From positions 1-35,218 of the forward strand of contig CADEER010000038.1 of the NCBI GenBank assembly GCA_902826395.1: a stretch of 35,218 bases of DNA, read 5' to 3'. The DNA is from an uncultured bacterium. GTDB taxonomy: Bacteria; Desulfobacterota; Binatia; HRBIN30; CADEER01. Below the pieces are notes generated by a model. It was not told the DNA's origin, searched no databases, and saw nothing but the letters and a program-made list of their open reading frames with translations. Made by a program: the position numbers and the translations under genes. Shown piece after piece: positions 9,319 through 19,619 of this stretch. The number at the start of each line of letters is the position of its first letter. Position 1 is the stretch's first letter.

Positions 9319-10599
9319 TCAGTTCCCGAACCCCAAGCCGTTCGAGAGATTGGCGCCGAGATCGCGCTCGCCGACCTTGCCCAGCAGAGCGAGGCCGATC
9401 GAATCGGCGCGAGTGAGGCGTTCGGCGAACTCGATGATTTCTTCGTTCGAGGTCGAATCGATCCGCTTCGAAACTTCGTCGATCGTAAAATGACGGCCGA
9501 AGTAGATCTCGTTCTTGGCGAGCCTGCTCATGCGGCTGTCGCTGGTCTCTAGGCCGAGAAGCATGCCGCCCTTGAGCTGCCGCTTCGACCGCTCCAACTC
9601 GTCCGGCCGCAGGCCGTGCCGGGCGACGTCGCGCAGCTCGTCGATCACAAGGCTCACGACTTCTTCGGCCCATTCCGTGGAAGTGCCGGCATAGACGCCG
9701 AGGTAGCCGGTATCGCGGTAGCAGGAGAGAAACGAATAGACCGAGTAGGCTCGGCCGCGCTTCTCGCGGATCTCCTGGAAAAGGCGCGAGCTCATGCCGC
9801 CACCGAGAGCAGTGTTGAGCAGGTATGCCGTGTAGCGATCCTCCGAACCCTGCGAGATTCCAGGCGTGCCCAGACAGAGATGCAGTTGCTCGAGCGACTT
9901 GTCGACGGCGAACAGCCCCTGATGCACCGCCGGCGGATCCTCGGCGATCACCGAAGAGAGGCCGCCGAGAGAACCGAAGTCGCGCTCCACCCAAGCGAGC
10001 ACGTCGGAGTGTCGCAGGTTACCGGCGGCAGCCACGACGATGCGGTCCGGCCGGTAGCGCTCGGCCATGAAGTCGAGAAAGTCGCTGCGTCGCAGAGGCG
10101 ACACCGTATCGACGTAGCCACAGATCGGCAGACCGAGCGGGTGATCGCGCCAATAGTTGACGTTGAAAACGTCGTGGATGAACTCGTCGGGCGTGTCTTC
10201 TCCCTGCGAGATCTCTTGCAGAATCACGCCGCGCTCGCGATCGATCTCCTCCTCGTCGAACACCGAGTTCAGAAACAGATCGGATAGGACCCCCGCAGCG
10301 AGGTCGACGTCTTCAGCCAGCACCCGCGCGTAATAGCAAGTGCACTCCTTGCCGGTGAAAGCGTTGAGCACGCCGCCCACCGAGTCGATCTCCTCGGCGA
10401 TGTCCGCCGCCGACCGCGTGTCGGTACCCTTGAAGAGCAGGTGCTCGATGAAGTGCGAGATTCCCGATCGCTCGGGCGCCTCGTGGCGCGAGCCGCTCTC
10501 GACCCAAATACCGAGGGTCGCCGACGGCACGCCCTCCATCCGCTCGGTAACGACGCGGATGCCGTTGGCGAGCTGCGATCGCTCGATCATCGCCGCCAC
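9319..10599 (-). CDS. M16 family zinc metallopeptidase (processing-peptidase-like)
   Basis: This is a single-unit insulinase/processing-peptidase protein of about 426 residues. The inverted zinc motif HFIEH lies at residues 49-53, and the third ligand Glu129 in GVILQEI follows exactly 76 residues later, as in active members. The C-terminal half holds the structural motif GGGMSSRLFQEIREKRGRAYSV (two parts around SSRLFQ and GRAYSV), which contributes substrate binding. The closest type is the bacterial PqqL/YmxG-like peptidase commonly found next to pnp; the substrate cannot be told from sequence. The start may be GTG 10599 or ATG 10590; neither has a strong ribosome site. It lies just beyond the pnp terminator, so expression may depend on readthrough or a weak local promoter. 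Confidence 0.93.
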   Translation of the reverse strand: MAAMIERSQLANGIRVVTERMEGVPSATLGIWVESGSRHEAPERSGISHFIEHLLFKGTDTRSAADIAEEIDSVGGVLNAFTGKECTCYYARVLAEDVDLAAGVLSDLFLNSVFDEEEIDRERGVILQEISQGEDTPDEFIHDVFNVNYWRDHPLGLPICGYVDTVSPLRRSDFLDFMAERYRPDRIVVAAAGNLRHSDVLAWVERDFGSLGGLSSVIAEDPPAVHQGLFAVDKSLEQLHLCLGTPGISQGSEDRYTAYLLNTALGGGMSSRLFQEIREKRGRAYSVYSFLSCYRDTGYLGVYAGTSTEWAEEVVSLVIDELRDVARHGLRPDELERSKRQLKGGMLLGLETSDSRMSRLAKNEIYFGRHFTIDEVSKRIDSTSNEEIIEFAERLTRADSIGLALLGKVGERDLGANLSNGLGFGN

Positions 10600-10716
10600 C
10601 GTGCGGCCGGCATCGCAGATGGCACGTCGGCGCTTACTGAGCCCAGATATCGAACGGCGGCGGAGTCGATTGTCGTATCCTTCGAACGGAATCGAGGCCG
10701 CCGGGGGCGGCGCCTG

Positions 10717-10751
10717 AAAACGACCTCGGCCTCCGTCGGGAGGCCGAGGTC
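10717..10751 (-). terminator. Rho-independent terminator after pnp
   Basis: A perfect 13-bp inverted repeat (GACCTCGGCCTCC, 4-base loop, GGAGGCCGAGGTC) spans 10722-10751. On the minus strand it is followed by GTTTTC. It begins 12 bases past the pnp stop, so it should end the rpsO-pnp transcript before the M16 gene. The short T-run suggests incomplete termination. Confidence 0.85.
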
Positions 10752-10763
10752 TTTCGAGGCGTT

Positions 10764-12851
10764 TTACTCCTTATTCTCCAGCTCGGCCAGCGCCTCTTTG
10801 CGGCTCAGGCGGATTTTTCCGGAGCGGTCGACTTCCAGAACCTTGACCGGCACCTGGTCGCCTTCCTTGAGTTCGTCCGAGACCTTCTGGACGCGGCCGG
10901 GGCCGATCTGGGAGATGTGCAGCAGACCGTCGGTGCCCGGCATGATTTCCACGAAGGCCCCGAAGTCCACGATCCGGCGCACCGTACCCTGGTAGATCTT
11001 GCCGACCTGGGCCTCCATCGTAATGCCCTCGACGAGATCGATCGCCTTGCGCATCGAGTCGCCGTCGGCGGAAGCGATCAGCACCGTTCCGTCGTCCGAC
11101 ACATCGATCTTGGCGCCCGTCTCCTCGACGATGCCGCGGATTACCTTGCCGCCCGGACCGATCAGATCGCGGATCTTGTCCGGGTTGATCTTGATCGTCT
11201 CGATGCGCGGCGCGTACGACGAGATCGATTCGCGGTGCGCGCCGAGCGACTTCGCCATTTCGCCGAGGATATGTACACGCCCGACGCGGGCCTGCTCGAG
11301 AGCCCGAGTCATGATCTCGCGCGAGATGCCCTGGATCTTGATGTCCATCTGCAGGGCGGTGATCCCCTCCGTCGTACCGGCAACCTTGAAATCCATGTCG
11401 CCGAGATGGTCCTCGTCGCCGAGGATGTCGGAGAGGATGGTGATCTCGTCGCCTTCCTCGATGAGTCCCATGGCGATGCCCGCCACTGGCGCCTTGATCG
11501 GCACGCCGGCGTCCATCATCGAGAGACTGCCTCCGCACACCGAGGCCATCGACGACGATCCGTTCGATTCGAGAATTTCAGAGACGATGCGGATCGTGTA
11601 CGGAAACTTGTCCGCGTCCGGAATGACCGCCAAAAGGGCGCGCTCGGCGAGTGCGCCGTGACCGATTTCGCGTCGGCCGGGACCTCGCAGGAACTTCACC
11701 TCGCCGACGCTGTAAGGCGGGAAATTGTAGTGCAGCATGAACTTGCGGTAGTGCTCGCCGACCAACGCGTCGATGCGCTGCTCGTCCTGACCGGTACCGA
11801 GCGTGGCGACCGCCAGGGCCTGCGTCTCGCCGCGCGTGAACAGGGCGGAACCGTGAGTGCGCGGTAGGATGCCGACCTCGCAGGTAATCGGTCGGATTTG
11901 TTCGGGGCCGCGTCCATCGAGGCGTTTCTTATCCTTCGAGATCATACCGCGCACGACGTCCTTCTTCAGGCTGCTGAACGCTGCCCGGACTTCGCCTTCG
12001 CGATCGGCGTAGGCCGCGCCGAGATCGGCCACCGTGTCGACCTCCGCCTGACGCAGAGCCGCATAACGATCGAGCTTCTCCGTCACCTTGAGCGCGCTCT
12101 TCAAATGAGCGCGGCCACTCTTCTCGACAGCCTTGACCAGCGCCTTGTCTTTCTCGCGCGGCGCCACCTCGCGCTTCGGCTTGCCGGCCTTCTTGCGCAG
12201 CTCGTCCTGCATCTCGAAGAGCGGCAGCATGGCGTCGTGCGCGGCGAACAGCGCCTCCAGCATGACGGTCTCCGACAACACCTTGGCGCCGCCCTCGACC
12301 ATGACTAGACCGTCGCGCGAGCCCGCGACGATGAGATTCAAATCGCTTTCGGTCTCCGATTGGCGGGGATTGACGACCAGGACACCGTCTTTGCGCCCCA
12401 TCCGTATGCCGGCGATCGGGCCGAGGAAGGGCAGGTCCGAGATGTGCAGGGCGGCCGAGGCAGCCAGCATGGCGACCATGTCGGCATCGTTCTCGCGATC
12501 AACCGACAGCACCGTCGCGACGACTTGCGTCTCGCAAGCGAATCCGTCCGCAAACAGCGGGCGGATCGGCCGATCGATGAGCCGGGAGGTCAGCGTCTCC
12601 TTTTCGGACGGACGCCCCTCGCGTTTGAAGAAGCCGCCGGGAATCTTGCCGGCGGCGAACGTCTTCTCCTGGTAGTCGACAGTCAGCGGGAAGAAGTCGA
12701 TACCTTCCCGAGCGGAATGGGCGGCGGTGGCAGTCGCCAATACGACGGTTTCGCCGTACTGACAGAGCACCGCTCCGCCGGCCTGCTTGGCAAGTCGCCC
12801 GGTCTCTAAGGATAGACGACTGCCGTGAAACTCGATCTCGACCTTGAACAT
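10764..12851 (-). CDS. pnp: Polyribonucleotide nucleotidyltransferase (PNPase)
   Basis: PNPase degrades RNA phosphorolytically from the 3' end and works in the RNA degradosome. The 695-aa chain has two RNase PH domains (for example [18 protein letters not shown] with [13 protein letters not shown] in the first; [18 protein letters not shown] and [16 protein letters not shown] in the second), then a KH domain at about 550-610 ([16 protein letters not shown]) and an S1 domain ([15 protein letters not shown] with GLLHISQI). ATG 12851 is chosen because GGGAGG sits eight bases upstream; the in-frame GTG at 12869 would place that ribosome site inside the gene. It follows rpsO by 98 bases, the classical rpsO-pnp pair, and ends at a strong hairpin terminator. 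Confidence 0.98.
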   Translation of the reverse strand: MFKVEIEFHGSRLSLETGRLAKQAGGAVLCQYGETVVLATATAAHSAREGIDFFPLTVDYQEKTFAAGKIPGGFFKREGRPSEKETLTSRLIDRPIRPLFADGFACETQVVATVLSVDRENDADMVAMLAASAALHISDLPFLGPIAGIRMGRKDGVLVVNPRQSETESDLNLIVAGSRDGLVMVEGGAKVLSETVMLEALFAAHDAMLPLFEMQDELRKKAGKPKREVAPREKDKALVKAVEKSGRAHLKSALKVTEKLDRYAALRQAEVDTVADLGAAYADREGEVRAAFSSLKKDVVRGMISKDKKRLDGRGPEQIRPITCEVGILPRTHGSALFTRGETQALAVATLGTGQDEQRIDALVGEHYRKFMLHYNFPPYSVGEVKFLRGPGRREIGHGALAERALLAVIPDADKFPYTIRIVSEILESNGSSSMASVCGGSLSMMDAGVPIKAPVAGIAMGLIEEGDEITILSDILGDEDHLGDMDFKVAGTTEGITALQMDIKIQGISREIMTRALEQARVGRVHILGEMAKSLGAHRESISSYAPRIETIKINPDKIRDLIGPGGKVIRGIVEETGAKIDVSDDGTVLIASADGDSMRKAIDLVEGITMEAQVGKIYQGTVRRIVDFGAFVEIMPGTDGLLHISQIGPGRVQKVSDELKEGDQVPVKVLEVDRSGKIRLSRKEALAELENKE

Positions 12852-12949
12852 TGGGTACCTCCCGGGCACTCAGCCCTTTGACGGGGAGGAAGGTCGACCC
12901 CTGTACGGAGTCTGGTGTTACAGCGACGCTGGGCGTGTCGCAGTTTCGA

Positions 12950-13216
12950 TCAGCGGCGCAAGCCGAGGCGGTCGATGATGCCCTTGTAGCGCTCGTTGTC
13001 GGACCGCTTGAGATAGTCCAACAGGCGGCGACGCTGACCGACGAGCTTTAGCAGCCCGCGGCGCGAATGGTGGTCCTTGGGGTGGACCTTGAAGTGCTCC
13101 GTCAGGTAGTCGATTCTCTCGCTGAGCAACGCAATTTGCACCTCGGGCGACCCAGTGTCGGTCGGGTGGAGCCGGTACTGCTCGAGCAGCTCCTGTTTCC
13201 GTTGCGTTGCCTCCAT
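12950..13216 (-). CDS. rpsO: 30S ribosomal protein S15
   Basis: This 88-aa protein is the 16S rRNA central-domain binder S15. The conserved body is readable: [16 protein letters not shown], then [19 protein letters not shown] and the end [20 protein letters not shown]. Two consecutive ATG codons occur (13219 and 13216). The GGAGG ribosome site leaves one base before the first and four before the second, so I choose 13216. S15 often represses its own mRNA by binding the leader; the leader here is only about 25 nt from the likely start point, and I see no clear copy of a 16S-like S15 site. Confidence 0.97.
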   Translation of the reverse strand: MEATQRKQELLEQYRLHPTDTGSPEVQIALLSERIDYLTEHFKVHPKDHHSRRGLLKLVGQRRRLLDYLKRSDNERYKGIIDRLGLRR

Positions 13217-13247
13217 CATTCCTCCGATTATTCTCTCGATCCCGCCG

Positions 13248-13276
13248 GACCTACCACGCACCCCCCAGGTTGTAAA
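13248..13276 (-). promoter_or_regulatory. Putative sigma-70-type promoter for rpsO-pnp
   Basis: On the minus strand TTTACA (13276-13271) and TAGGTC (13253-13248) are separated by 17 bases. The expected start near 13241 gives a leader of about 25 bases before the rpsO ATG. The -35 matches five of six consensus positions and the -10 only three, so this is a moderate candidate in a position where an rpsO promoter is expected. Confidence 0.45.
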
Positions 13277-13344
13277 GCCAGCCTGGGCCTCGGATGTTGG
13301 TGCCCGCAACGCCGAGGGATCATCAGGTCGGGCGAGGACAGCGG

Positions 13345-14262
13345 TCAGGTAAGCACCCGGGCGAAACGCCACCCTTTGTCGGAGCGTTCGACCACGGCCA
13401 GCGGAGCGCCAGTGCTAGTCAGGAACAGCGCCAATCGAACGGAGGGATCGTCGGGTTGATTCTCGCGCAATACCCACGGTTGACCGCGACGAACAGCCAA
13501 GGCCGCTTGCTCCGAAAGGGTGACGGCGGCCAAGTGGCCGAGAGCGTCTCGGACCGTCACCAGGCCGGTGTCGGAGGCAGGGTCCCAGAGATCGGCATCG
13601 ACGGCTCCGTGCCCGAGTCGAAACGGCCCGAAGGCCACCCGCCGCAACGATTCGAGGTGGGCAACAGTGCCGAGCTCGCGGCCGATGTCCTCGGCCAGGA
13701 CGCGGATATATGTGCCTTTAGAGCAACTCACCCGAAAGCCGACGCGCCGATCCGAGATCGGTTCGAGTTGCAGCTCGTGAATGACGATGGCACGCGGTGC
13801 GCGGTCAACCTCGATGCCCTCACGGGCCAACTTGTACAGCGGCACCCCGCCCTGTTTGATCGCCGAAAACATCGGCGGCGTCTGCATCGACGGACCGGTG
13901 AATCGCGCCGCCACCGCGGTGAGAGCGGCCGCGTCAAACGCCGGCGCCGGACGCTCCTCGCGGGTCCGGCCGGTACTGTCGCCGGTGTCGGTCGCCAAGC
14001 CGAGCGCGATGACGCCCTCGTAGGACTTGTCCGCGGTGTTCAGAAACTGCGCGATCTTCGTGGCATCGCCGAGACAGAGTGGCAGCAGACCAGTGGCGAA
14101 CGGGTCGAGTGTCCCGAGATGACCGACCTTGCCCCCGACCTTGCGCTTCACGCGGCGCACCACCTCCGCCGACGTCACCCCCTCGCGTTTGTCAGCGAGC
14201 AGTATTCCGTGCACGGGCGTAGGAACACCAGCGGCGTCGTCGCCTCGTTCGCTCCGCCCCAT
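13345..14262 (-). CDS. truB: tRNA pseudouridine(55) synthase TruB
   Basis: TruB makes the universal pseudouridine at position 55 of the tRNA T-loop. The 305-aa protein contains the catalytic segment [19 protein letters not shown] (catalytic Asp in TLD), the [17 protein letters not shown] stretch, [21 protein letters not shown] and the RNA-facing [17 protein letters not shown]-terminal PUA-like region follows (about 230-305). The N-terminus carries about 15 extra polar residues before the family start, and the in-frame position fits the ATG 14262 start. That ATG overlaps the rbfA stop (TGATG), a coupling seen widely for rbfA-truB. Confidence 0.97.
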   Translation of the reverse strand: MGRSERGDDAAGVPTPVHGILLADKREGVTSAEVVRRVKRKVGGKVGHLGTLDPFATGLLPLCLGDATKIAQFLNTADKSYEGVIALGLATDTGDSTGRTREERPAPAFDAAALTAVAARFTGPSMQTPPMFSAIKQGGVPLYKLAREGIEVDRAPRAIVIHELQLEPISDRRVGFRVSCSKGTYIRVLAEDIGRELGTVAHLESLRRVAFGPFRLGHGAVDADLWDPASDTGLVTVRDALGHLAAVTLSEQAALAVRRGQPWVLRENQPDDPSVRLALFLTSTGAPLAVVERSDKGWRFARVLT

Positions 14263-14618
14263 CAGGAGTCCTCGCTTTCGGGCGGCTTGTTCGCGTCGAT
14301 CAGCTCCGAAATGCGCGCCGCGTACTCGATATTGGCGTCGATCTCGAATCTGATCTCGGGAGCGACTCGCAGCTGCAACCGGCGCGCCACCTGTGTGCGC
14401 ACGAAGCCGGCGGCAGAACGGAGGCCCTCGAGCGATCGTTGGCGCTCAGCGTCACTGCCGAAGCGACTGAAGTATACCCGGGCTTGGCGCAGATCGGGAG
14501 AAACCGTCGCGCGCGTGATCGTGATCATGCCGATGCGCGGATCTTTGAGCTCGCGTTGCACGAGCTCGGCGACCGCCTCCTGCAGAGCCTCCGCGACTCG
14601 TTCGACTCTCCGACTCAT
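14262..14618 (-). CDS. rbfA: 30S ribosome-binding factor RbfA
   Basis: RbfA is a KH-fold factor that binds the pre-30S subunit and helps mature the 16S 5' end. From ATG 14618 it has 118 residues, normal for the family. Recognisable parts are MSRRVERVAEALQEAVAEL, the motif RELKDPRIGMITITRATVS, and APEIRFEIDANIEYAARI at the end. A longer frame of 13 codons upstream exists but lacks conservation. The ribosome site in front of ATG 14618 is weak. It is followed by truB with a one-base overlap and preceded by the DUF503 gene, a standard order downstream of infB. Confidence 0.96.
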   Translation of the reverse strand: MSRRVERVAEALQEAVAELVQRELKDPRIGMITITRATVSPDLRQARVYFSRFGSDAERQRSLEGLRSAAGFVRTQVARRLQLRVAPEIRFEIDANIEYAARISELIDANKPPESEDS

Positions 14619-14685
14619 GATGCAATCACACTGCCTACAGCCGGAAGCGAACACCATCGCGGCTCGGCGCCCGCGACGCGCGGTG

Positions 14686-14973
14686 TCAGCAATGAAAGAA
14701 CTCTATGACTTCTTCGCCGACTTCGACGATGTGCAAATCTTCGACGCAGCGCACGACTTCGCGCAGCGTGCCATCCACGTAACCGGTATCGGTGCCGACC
14801 TGCGCGAACCCCAGGACGGCGCGCTGCCAGAGATCCTGCGCGTCGCACTCCGATACCGAAACGTTGAACGAATTCGCGACCCGAGCCTTGATCTTCTTGA
14901 TGACGCCGCGCTTGCCTTTGAGCGAATGATTCTCGGGCAGGTACACGGTCAGCTTCAGGACACCGACCACCAT
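14686..14973 (-). CDS. DUF503 family protein (YlxP-like)
   Basis: This 95-aa protein belongs to the DUF503 family, recognised from VVGVLKLTVYLPENHSLKGK at the N-terminus, KKIKARVANSFNVSVSE, and the following LWQRAVLGFAQVGTD. It is usually found exactly here, between infB and rbfA, and has an alpha-beta ferredoxin-like fold. In Bacillus the relative YlxP has been linked to ribosome assembly; the biochemical role is not settled, so I give no function beyond a likely part in translation. Length is complete. It follows infB by 72 bases, with only a weak ribosome site before ATG 14973. Confidence 0.92.
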   Translation of the reverse strand: MVVGVLKLTVYLPENHSLKGKRGVIKKIKARVANSFNVSVSECDAQDLWQRAVLGFAQVGTDTGYVDGTLREVVRCVEDLHIVEVGEEVIEFFHC

Positions 14974-15045
14974 ACGAAAGCTCGCGGCTTTCTCAGATCC
15001 AGAGTTGCCGCTCGACCGCGCCCGGCAGCGGGATCGACCCGGACA

Positions 15046-17820
15046 TCAGCTCGCGCGGTGCTCCGCGGCGCCGCGACCGGTCGCCGGCGATAGCCGTCGC
15101 GCCACCTCCTCCATCTCGTAGACCTCGACGATGTCGCCCGCTTTGACGTCCTGATAATTCTCGAGCCCGATTCCGCACTCGTACCCAGAGGCCACTTCGC
15201 GCGCGTCTTCCTTGAAGCGACGCAGACTGCCGACCTTGCCCTCGTGGACGACGACATGGTCTCGCAAGAGGCGAGCCTTCGCATTGCGCCGGACCTTGCC
15301 ATCGGTGACGAAGCATCCCGCGATCGAGCCGATGCCCGGGATGACAAACACCTCGCGCACCTCGGCGCGTCCGACCACCTTCTCGCGCAACGTCGGGTCC
15401 AGCATGCCTTCCATGGCATCTCGGACATCGTTCAGAGCGTCGTAGATAACGGTGTACAACCTGACGTCGACGCCTTCTTGCTCTGCGACGTTGGTTGCCT
15501 TGGTCTCCGGGCGGACGTTGAAACCGATGACGACAGCGTTCGATGCCGCCGCGAGCATGACGTCGCTCTCGGTGATGCCTCCAACCGAGGAATGCAACGG
15601 GTTGAGCCGCACCTCTTCCGTCGACAAGCCGGCGAGGGCTTCGGAGAGCGCCTCCGCCGAACCTTGCACGTCCGCCTTGATGACGACCTGGAGTTCCTTG
15701 GTGTCACCCGCCTGAACACGCCGGTAGAGATCTTCCAGCGAGACCTTCGACGTCTTACGCAACGTCGCCTCTCGATGCTTTTCCGAGCGGTGCGCCGCCA
15801 CTTGCTTGGCGGTAGCCTCGTCACTGACGACCGTGAACGAGCTGCCTGCGTCGGGCACTGCCTGAACCCCCAGAATCTCTACCGGGGTCGATGGCCCAGC
15901 CGACTCCACCTTGTTGCCCTTGTCGTCGATCATGGCGCGCACGCGACCCGAAGACGGCCCGCAGACAAACGGATCGCCGACGCGGAGCGTGCCTTCTTGC
16001 ACCAGCACCGTCGCCACGGCACCGCGGCCGCGGTCGAGCTTGGCCTCGATGATGGTGCCACGGGCCAGCTTGTCCGGATTCGCCTTGAGGTCGAGAAGCT
16101 CGGACTGCAGCAGGAGCATCTCCAACAGGTGCGGCAATCCCTCTCGGCTCAGCGCCGAGACGGGAACGCAGGTCGTGTCACCACCCCAGTCCTCGGGGAC
16201 CAGACCGTTGTCCGCAAGACTCTGCTTGATGCGTTCGAGATTGGCGCCCGGTTTGTCGATCTTGTTGATCGCGACAATGATCGGCACGCTTGCGGCGCGC
16301 GAGTGATTGATAGCTTCTACGGTCTGCGGCATGACGCCGTCGTCTGCGGCGACGACCAGGACGACGATGTCCGTCACTTTGGCGCCGCGAGCGCGCATCG
16401 CCGTGAAGGCTTCGTGGCCGGGTGTGTCGAGGAATGTAACTTGCCGGCCGCCGACCTGGACGGTGTACGCACCGATGTGCTGCGTGATGCCGCCCGCTTC
16501 GCCTGCGGTCACGTTGGTTTCGCGGATCGAGTCGAGTAGCGATGTTTTGCCGTGGTCGACGTGACCCATGATCGTGATCACGGGCGGCCTGGACACCGTC
16601 GCCTCCTCGGTCGTGGCGTCGTGCGACTCCTCGATCACCGACTCGGCGTCGAACGAGACGTTCTCGACGGCATAATCGAACTCCGAGGCAATGAGCGTGG
16701 CAGTATCGGCGTCAAGCACCTGATTGACGTTCGCCATCATGCCCGATTCCATCAACTTCTTGACGACCTCGGCCGCCTTGATGCCCATTGCCTTGGCGAG
16801 ATCGCCAACCGAGATGACCTCGGCGATCCGCACCACGCGCTTGCTGGCCTTGGGCGTCGTGATTTCGGTTTTCTTCTGCTCTTTGCCGGGCTGCGCGCGC
16901 TTTTTGCGCGGCATCCGGCTCTGGCGCCGATCGCGATCGCCGAGCTCGGCAAACTCCGGCTTCTGGATGACGCGCCGCTTCTTGCGCTTGCCGCCAGGCT
17001 TCAGAGACTCCGGCGGCGGCAGGTCCATCGGCCCCTGCGGCTGCGGCGTCGTCTGCGGCGACTGCACCGTGCGGCGGCCGCGGCTGTCCGGTGTCGCGGC
17101 GCGCCCGGTTGTCGCGGGTCGGCCGGTCGTCGCGGCACGGCCACGCGTCGCGGCGATGCGCTCGGCTTCGACCTTGCGCAGATCGATCCTGCCGAGAACC
17201 TTCGGGCCGACGACCGTCCTTGCCTGAACCTCGGGCCTCGCGGCCGGCTTCGCCGGCTGTTGCACGGCGGCCGGGAGGGGCGGCGGGGTAGGCGCGCTCT
17301 GGACCGGAACAGCCGACGCAGGCTCAACGGGTAGCGGCGGATCTTCGACGCGCACCGGCGCCGCCTCTTCTAGCGGTGCGGAGGTCGCGACGTCAGGCTC
17401 GGCTACCGGATCGTCGACCAGCGGCGGCAACGGCATCGGCTCCATCACCGGATCGGGAAGCGCTTCCGGAGCGGCAAAGGCTTCCAGCACATCGCTCTGG
17501 ACGCCGAGCGATTGCAAAGGTTCAACGTCTCCTTCGAGGGGAGCCAGATCGGCGCGCACCCGGCGCCGAATCACCTTCGTGCCGACGCGGCGCTCGACGA
17601 CTTGCTGACCCAGCTCACCGGTGACGACGCGCTCTTCGCCGACCGCCACCTGCGGACGATCGCCGACGCCGAGGGCATCCTCGATCCGCGTCACCTCATC
17701 GTCAGTAAGCGTGCTTTGAGACCGCCTTCCCGACATTCCCAACTTTTCGATCTGGGACAACAAGTCCTTCGACTCCATTCCCCACGATTTCGCCAACTCG
17801 TGTACTCGCGCGCGCGCCAT
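15046..17820 (-). CDS. infB: Translation initiation factor IF-2
   Basis: IF-2 is the GTPase that brings initiator fMet-tRNA to the 30S subunit and promotes subunit joining. The 924-aa protein has a first IF2_N-type helical module at residues 1-50, a long Pro/Ala/Arg-rich linker (about 60-320) with TTGR/ATTGR repeats, a second IF2_N module at about 325-390, and then the GTPase: GHVDHGKT at 419-426, DTPGHE at 465-470 and NKID at 519-522. Domains II-IV follow to the end, including the fMet-tRNA-binding region near the C-terminus. ATG 17820 is three bases past the ylxR stop with GAGGA ahead. The linker is the least conserved and most length-variable part of the family. Confidence 0.98.
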   Translation of the reverse strand: MARARVHELAKSWGMESKDLLSQIEKLGMSGRRSQSTLTDDEVTRIEDALGVGDRPQVAVGEERVVTGELGQQVVERRVGTKVIRRRVRADLAPLEGDVEPLQSLGVQSDVLEAFAAPEALPDPVMEPMPLPPLVDDPVAEPDVATSAPLEEAAPVRVEDPPLPVEPASAVPVQSAPTPPPLPAAVQQPAKPAARPEVQARTVVGPKVLGRIDLRKVEAERIAATRGRAATTGRPATTGRAATPDSRGRRTVQSPQTTPQPQGPMDLPPPESLKPGGKRKKRRVIQKPEFAELGDRDRRQSRMPRKKRAQPGKEQKKTEITTPKASKRVVRIAEVISVGDLAKAMGIKAAEVVKKLMESGMMANVNQVLDADTATLIASEFDYAVENVSFDAESVIEESHDATTEEATVSRPPVITIMGHVDHGKTSLLDSIRETNVTAGEAGGITQHIGAYTVQVGGRQVTFLDTPGHEAFTAMRARGAKVTDIVVLVVAADDGVMPQTVEAINHSRAASVPIIVAINKIDKPGANLERIKQSLADNGLVPEDWGGDTTCVPVSALSREGLPHLLEMLLLQSELLDLKANPDKLARGTIIEAKLDRGRGAVATVLVQEGTLRVGDPFVCGPSSGRVRAMIDDKGNKVESAGPSTPVEILGVQAVPDAGSSFTVVSDEATAKQVAAHRSEKHREATLRKTSKVSLEDLYRRVQAGDTKELQVVIKADVQGSAEALSEALAGLSTEEVRLNPLHSSVGGITESDVMLAAASNAVVIGFNVRPETKATNVAEQEGVDVRLYTVIYDALNDVRDAMEGMLDPTLREKVVGRAEVREVFVIPGIGSIAGCFVTDGKVRRNAKARLLRDHVVVHEGKVGSLRRFKEDAREVASGYECGIGLENYQDVKAGDIVEVYEMEEVARRLSPATGRGAAEHRAS

Positions 17821-17823
17821 GGT

Positions 17824-18123
17824 TCATCCTCTCGAGGATCCACCGGCGCGCAGCTCGTCGATCAGCGCAGCTCGGGTTTGCTGTGGTATGGAAGCGCGAA
17901 GCGACCGAACCGTTCCACTTCGTCTCGCGAACTTCGCCCAACACGTATCACTGTGGTGTAAGTAAGCCCCGCGGCCGGCGCGTCTGCCCGCCTGATCGAT
18001 CAACAGAGCCGCCGTCGTCTCGGCGCTCCGCGCAGACGCCACCAGCCGAATCAAATCATCGCGGTGGGCGCGCTCCCCGCATCCGATGCAGGTGCGAACC
18101 GGAATGTGCTTCGGTGCGCTCAC
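17824..18123 (-). CDS. ylxR: YlxR family RNA-binding protein (DUF448)
   Basis: This 99-aa protein is a YlxR/DUF448 member: PVRTCIGCGERAHRDDLIRLV near the N-terminus, then the GRRAGRGAYLHHSDTCW segment characteristic of the family. It is almost always encoded between nusA and infB, as here. The Streptococcus structure showed an RNA-binding surface, and the Bacillus homologue was reported to modulate RNase P; whether that holds here is unknown. The start is GTG 18123 in a GTGA overlap with the nusA stop, and infB starts three bases after its stop, so the three genes are tightly coupled. Confidence 0.95.
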   Translation of the reverse strand: MSAPKHIPVRTCIGCGERAHRDDLIRLVASARSAETTAALLIDQAGRRAGRGAYLHHSDTCWAKFARRSGTVRSLRASIPQQTRAALIDELRAGGSSRG

Positions 18124-19574
18124 GATGCGCCGCCCTCCCGGTCGCCCCGGACCGCGTCGTCTGCCGTGCTCGGGAGCGAATCACCTCCGGAGGCCGTCAA
18201 CGGATCGGAATCGACCGACAAAGGTGCATCGACCGCCAACACCTCGGCGATGGCATCGACCTCTTGCACCGCGACGGCCGCTGCCGCTACCGCGGCGGCC
18301 GCAGCCTCTTGCTCGGCTTCTTCCGTCAGGCGCCGGAGCAAGATGGCATGCGTACGCGCCGCCTCCAGGATCGCCGGAATTCGATCGAGGTCGATGCCCT
18401 CCACTTCGGCGAGCGAGGCCTCATCGGCATCGCCGACCTCTTGCGCCGACTTGAAGCCGTGCTGGAACAGGAACTCCGCCGTTACCTCGCCGATACCCGG
18501 GATCGATCCCAGTGCGACGCGCGCCATGCGCGCCTCTTCTTCGGCCTCGGCTTCGCTGCGCACCTCGAGATTCCAGCCGGTGAGCCGCGACGCCAGCCGT
18601 ACGTTCTGTCCCTTCTTGCCAATCGCCAAGGAGAGTTGGTCGTCGGGAACGACTACCTCCATCGAATGCGCGTCTTCGTCCATGACGATGCGCGACACGC
18701 GCGCCGGCGCCATAGCGCGGGCGACGTACTCGGCCGGATCCTGTGTCCAGTGAACGATGTCGATCTTCTCGCCGCGCAACTCCTGCACGACGCTCTGCAC
18801 ACGGGTCCCCTTCATTCCGACACAGGCGCCGACCGGATCGACGTCGGGATCCCTGGACACAACGGCGATCTTGGCACGGCCTCCTGGCTCACGCGCCGCG
18901 CCCTTCACTTCGACGATGGCCTCATAGATTTCGGGCACTTCCTGCTCGAAGAGCTTGATCAGGAATCCGGGATGAGTGCGCGACAGAACGATCTGCGGGC
19001 CTTTACCGGCCATGTCGACGTCGAGAATGAAAGCGCGGATACGGTCGCCATGTCGATAGCGCTCCCGTGGAATCTGCTCTTTCTCTGGCAGGATCGCGTC
19101 TGTGCGACCGAGGTTCACAATGATGTTCTTCTTCTCGAACCTCTGAACGATTCCCGAATGGGTAAGTTCGCCTTTGCGATCCTTGAACTCGTTGTAGATC
19201 AGATCGCGCTCGGCATCGCGCAACCGCTGAATCAGATTCTGCTTGGCCGCCTGAGCCGCGATCCGCCCGTATCTCTGCGCTAGCTTTTCGAGCAGTTCGT
19301 CGCCGACCTGAGCCTCGGGATCGAGGGATCGGCGCGCATCCGTCAGAGAGATCTCCAGCTCGTCGTTGGTGACCTCCGGAACGACCGTCAGGATCTTGAA
19401 GAGCTCAACCTCGCCGATATCGGGGTTGTACTGCGCCTCGATGCGCATGTCCCCGCCGATGACTTTCTTGGCGGCGGACAACATGGCGGTCTCCACCGCA
19501 TGCACCACTACCGCGCGGTCGATTCCCTTCTCCTTGCTGACCTGCTCGATCACTCGGCTCAATTCGGGCTGCAT
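18120..19574 (-). CDS. nusA: Transcription termination/antitermination factor NusA
   Basis: NusA binds RNA polymerase and modulates pausing, termination and antitermination. The 484-aa sequence has the N-terminal polymerase-binding domain (about 1-130, including GIDRAVVVHAVETAMLSAAKK), an S1 domain (GDRIRAFILDVD), two KH domains (VDPVGACVGMKGTRV and LSLAIGKKGQNVRLA), and a single helix-hairpin-helix element (LGSIPGIGEVTAEFLFQHG) in place of the two acidic repeats of the E. coli protein. An acidic/Ala-rich tail ends the protein. ATG 19574 has a GAGGTGA ribosome site. In E. coli NusA feeds back on its own rimP-nusA-infB operon through leader terminators, which makes the hairpin ahead of rimP here noteworthy. 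Confidence 0.98.
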   Translation of the reverse strand: MQPELSRVIEQVSKEKGIDRAVVVHAVETAMLSAAKKVIGGDMRIEAQYNPDIGEVELFKILTVVPEVTNDELEISLTDARRSLDPEAQVGDELLEKLAQRYGRIAAQAAKQNLIQRLRDAERDLIYNEFKDRKGELTHSGIVQRFEKKNIIVNLGRTDAILPEKEQIPRERYRHGDRIRAFILDVDMAGKGPQIVLSRTHPGFLIKLFEQEVPEIYEAIVEVKGAAREPGGRAKIAVVSRDPDVDPVGACVGMKGTRVQSVVQELRGEKIDIVHWTQDPAEYVARAMAPARVSRIVMDEDAHSMEVVVPDDQLSLAIGKKGQNVRLASRLTGWNLEVRSEAEAEEEARMARVALGSIPGIGEVTAEFLFQHGFKSAQEVGDADEASLAEVEGIDLDRIPAILEAARTHAILLRRLTEEAEQEAAAAAVAAAAVAVQEVDAIAEVLAVDAPLSVDSDPLTASGGDSLPSTADDAVRGDREGGAS

Positions 19575-19619
19575 GGGTCACCTCGGCCAATTCGTCCAGT
19601 TCGGAGGAACGGCGGGCGG

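Noticed and set aside
13294..15093. 599-codon plus-strand frame opposite truB and rbfA
   Set aside because: It is antisense to well-supported genes with conserved motifs and has no recognisable domain or ribosome site.
15244..16539. 431-codon plus-strand frame antisense to infB
   Set aside because: High GC makes long antisense frames common; the IF-2 frame is unambiguous.
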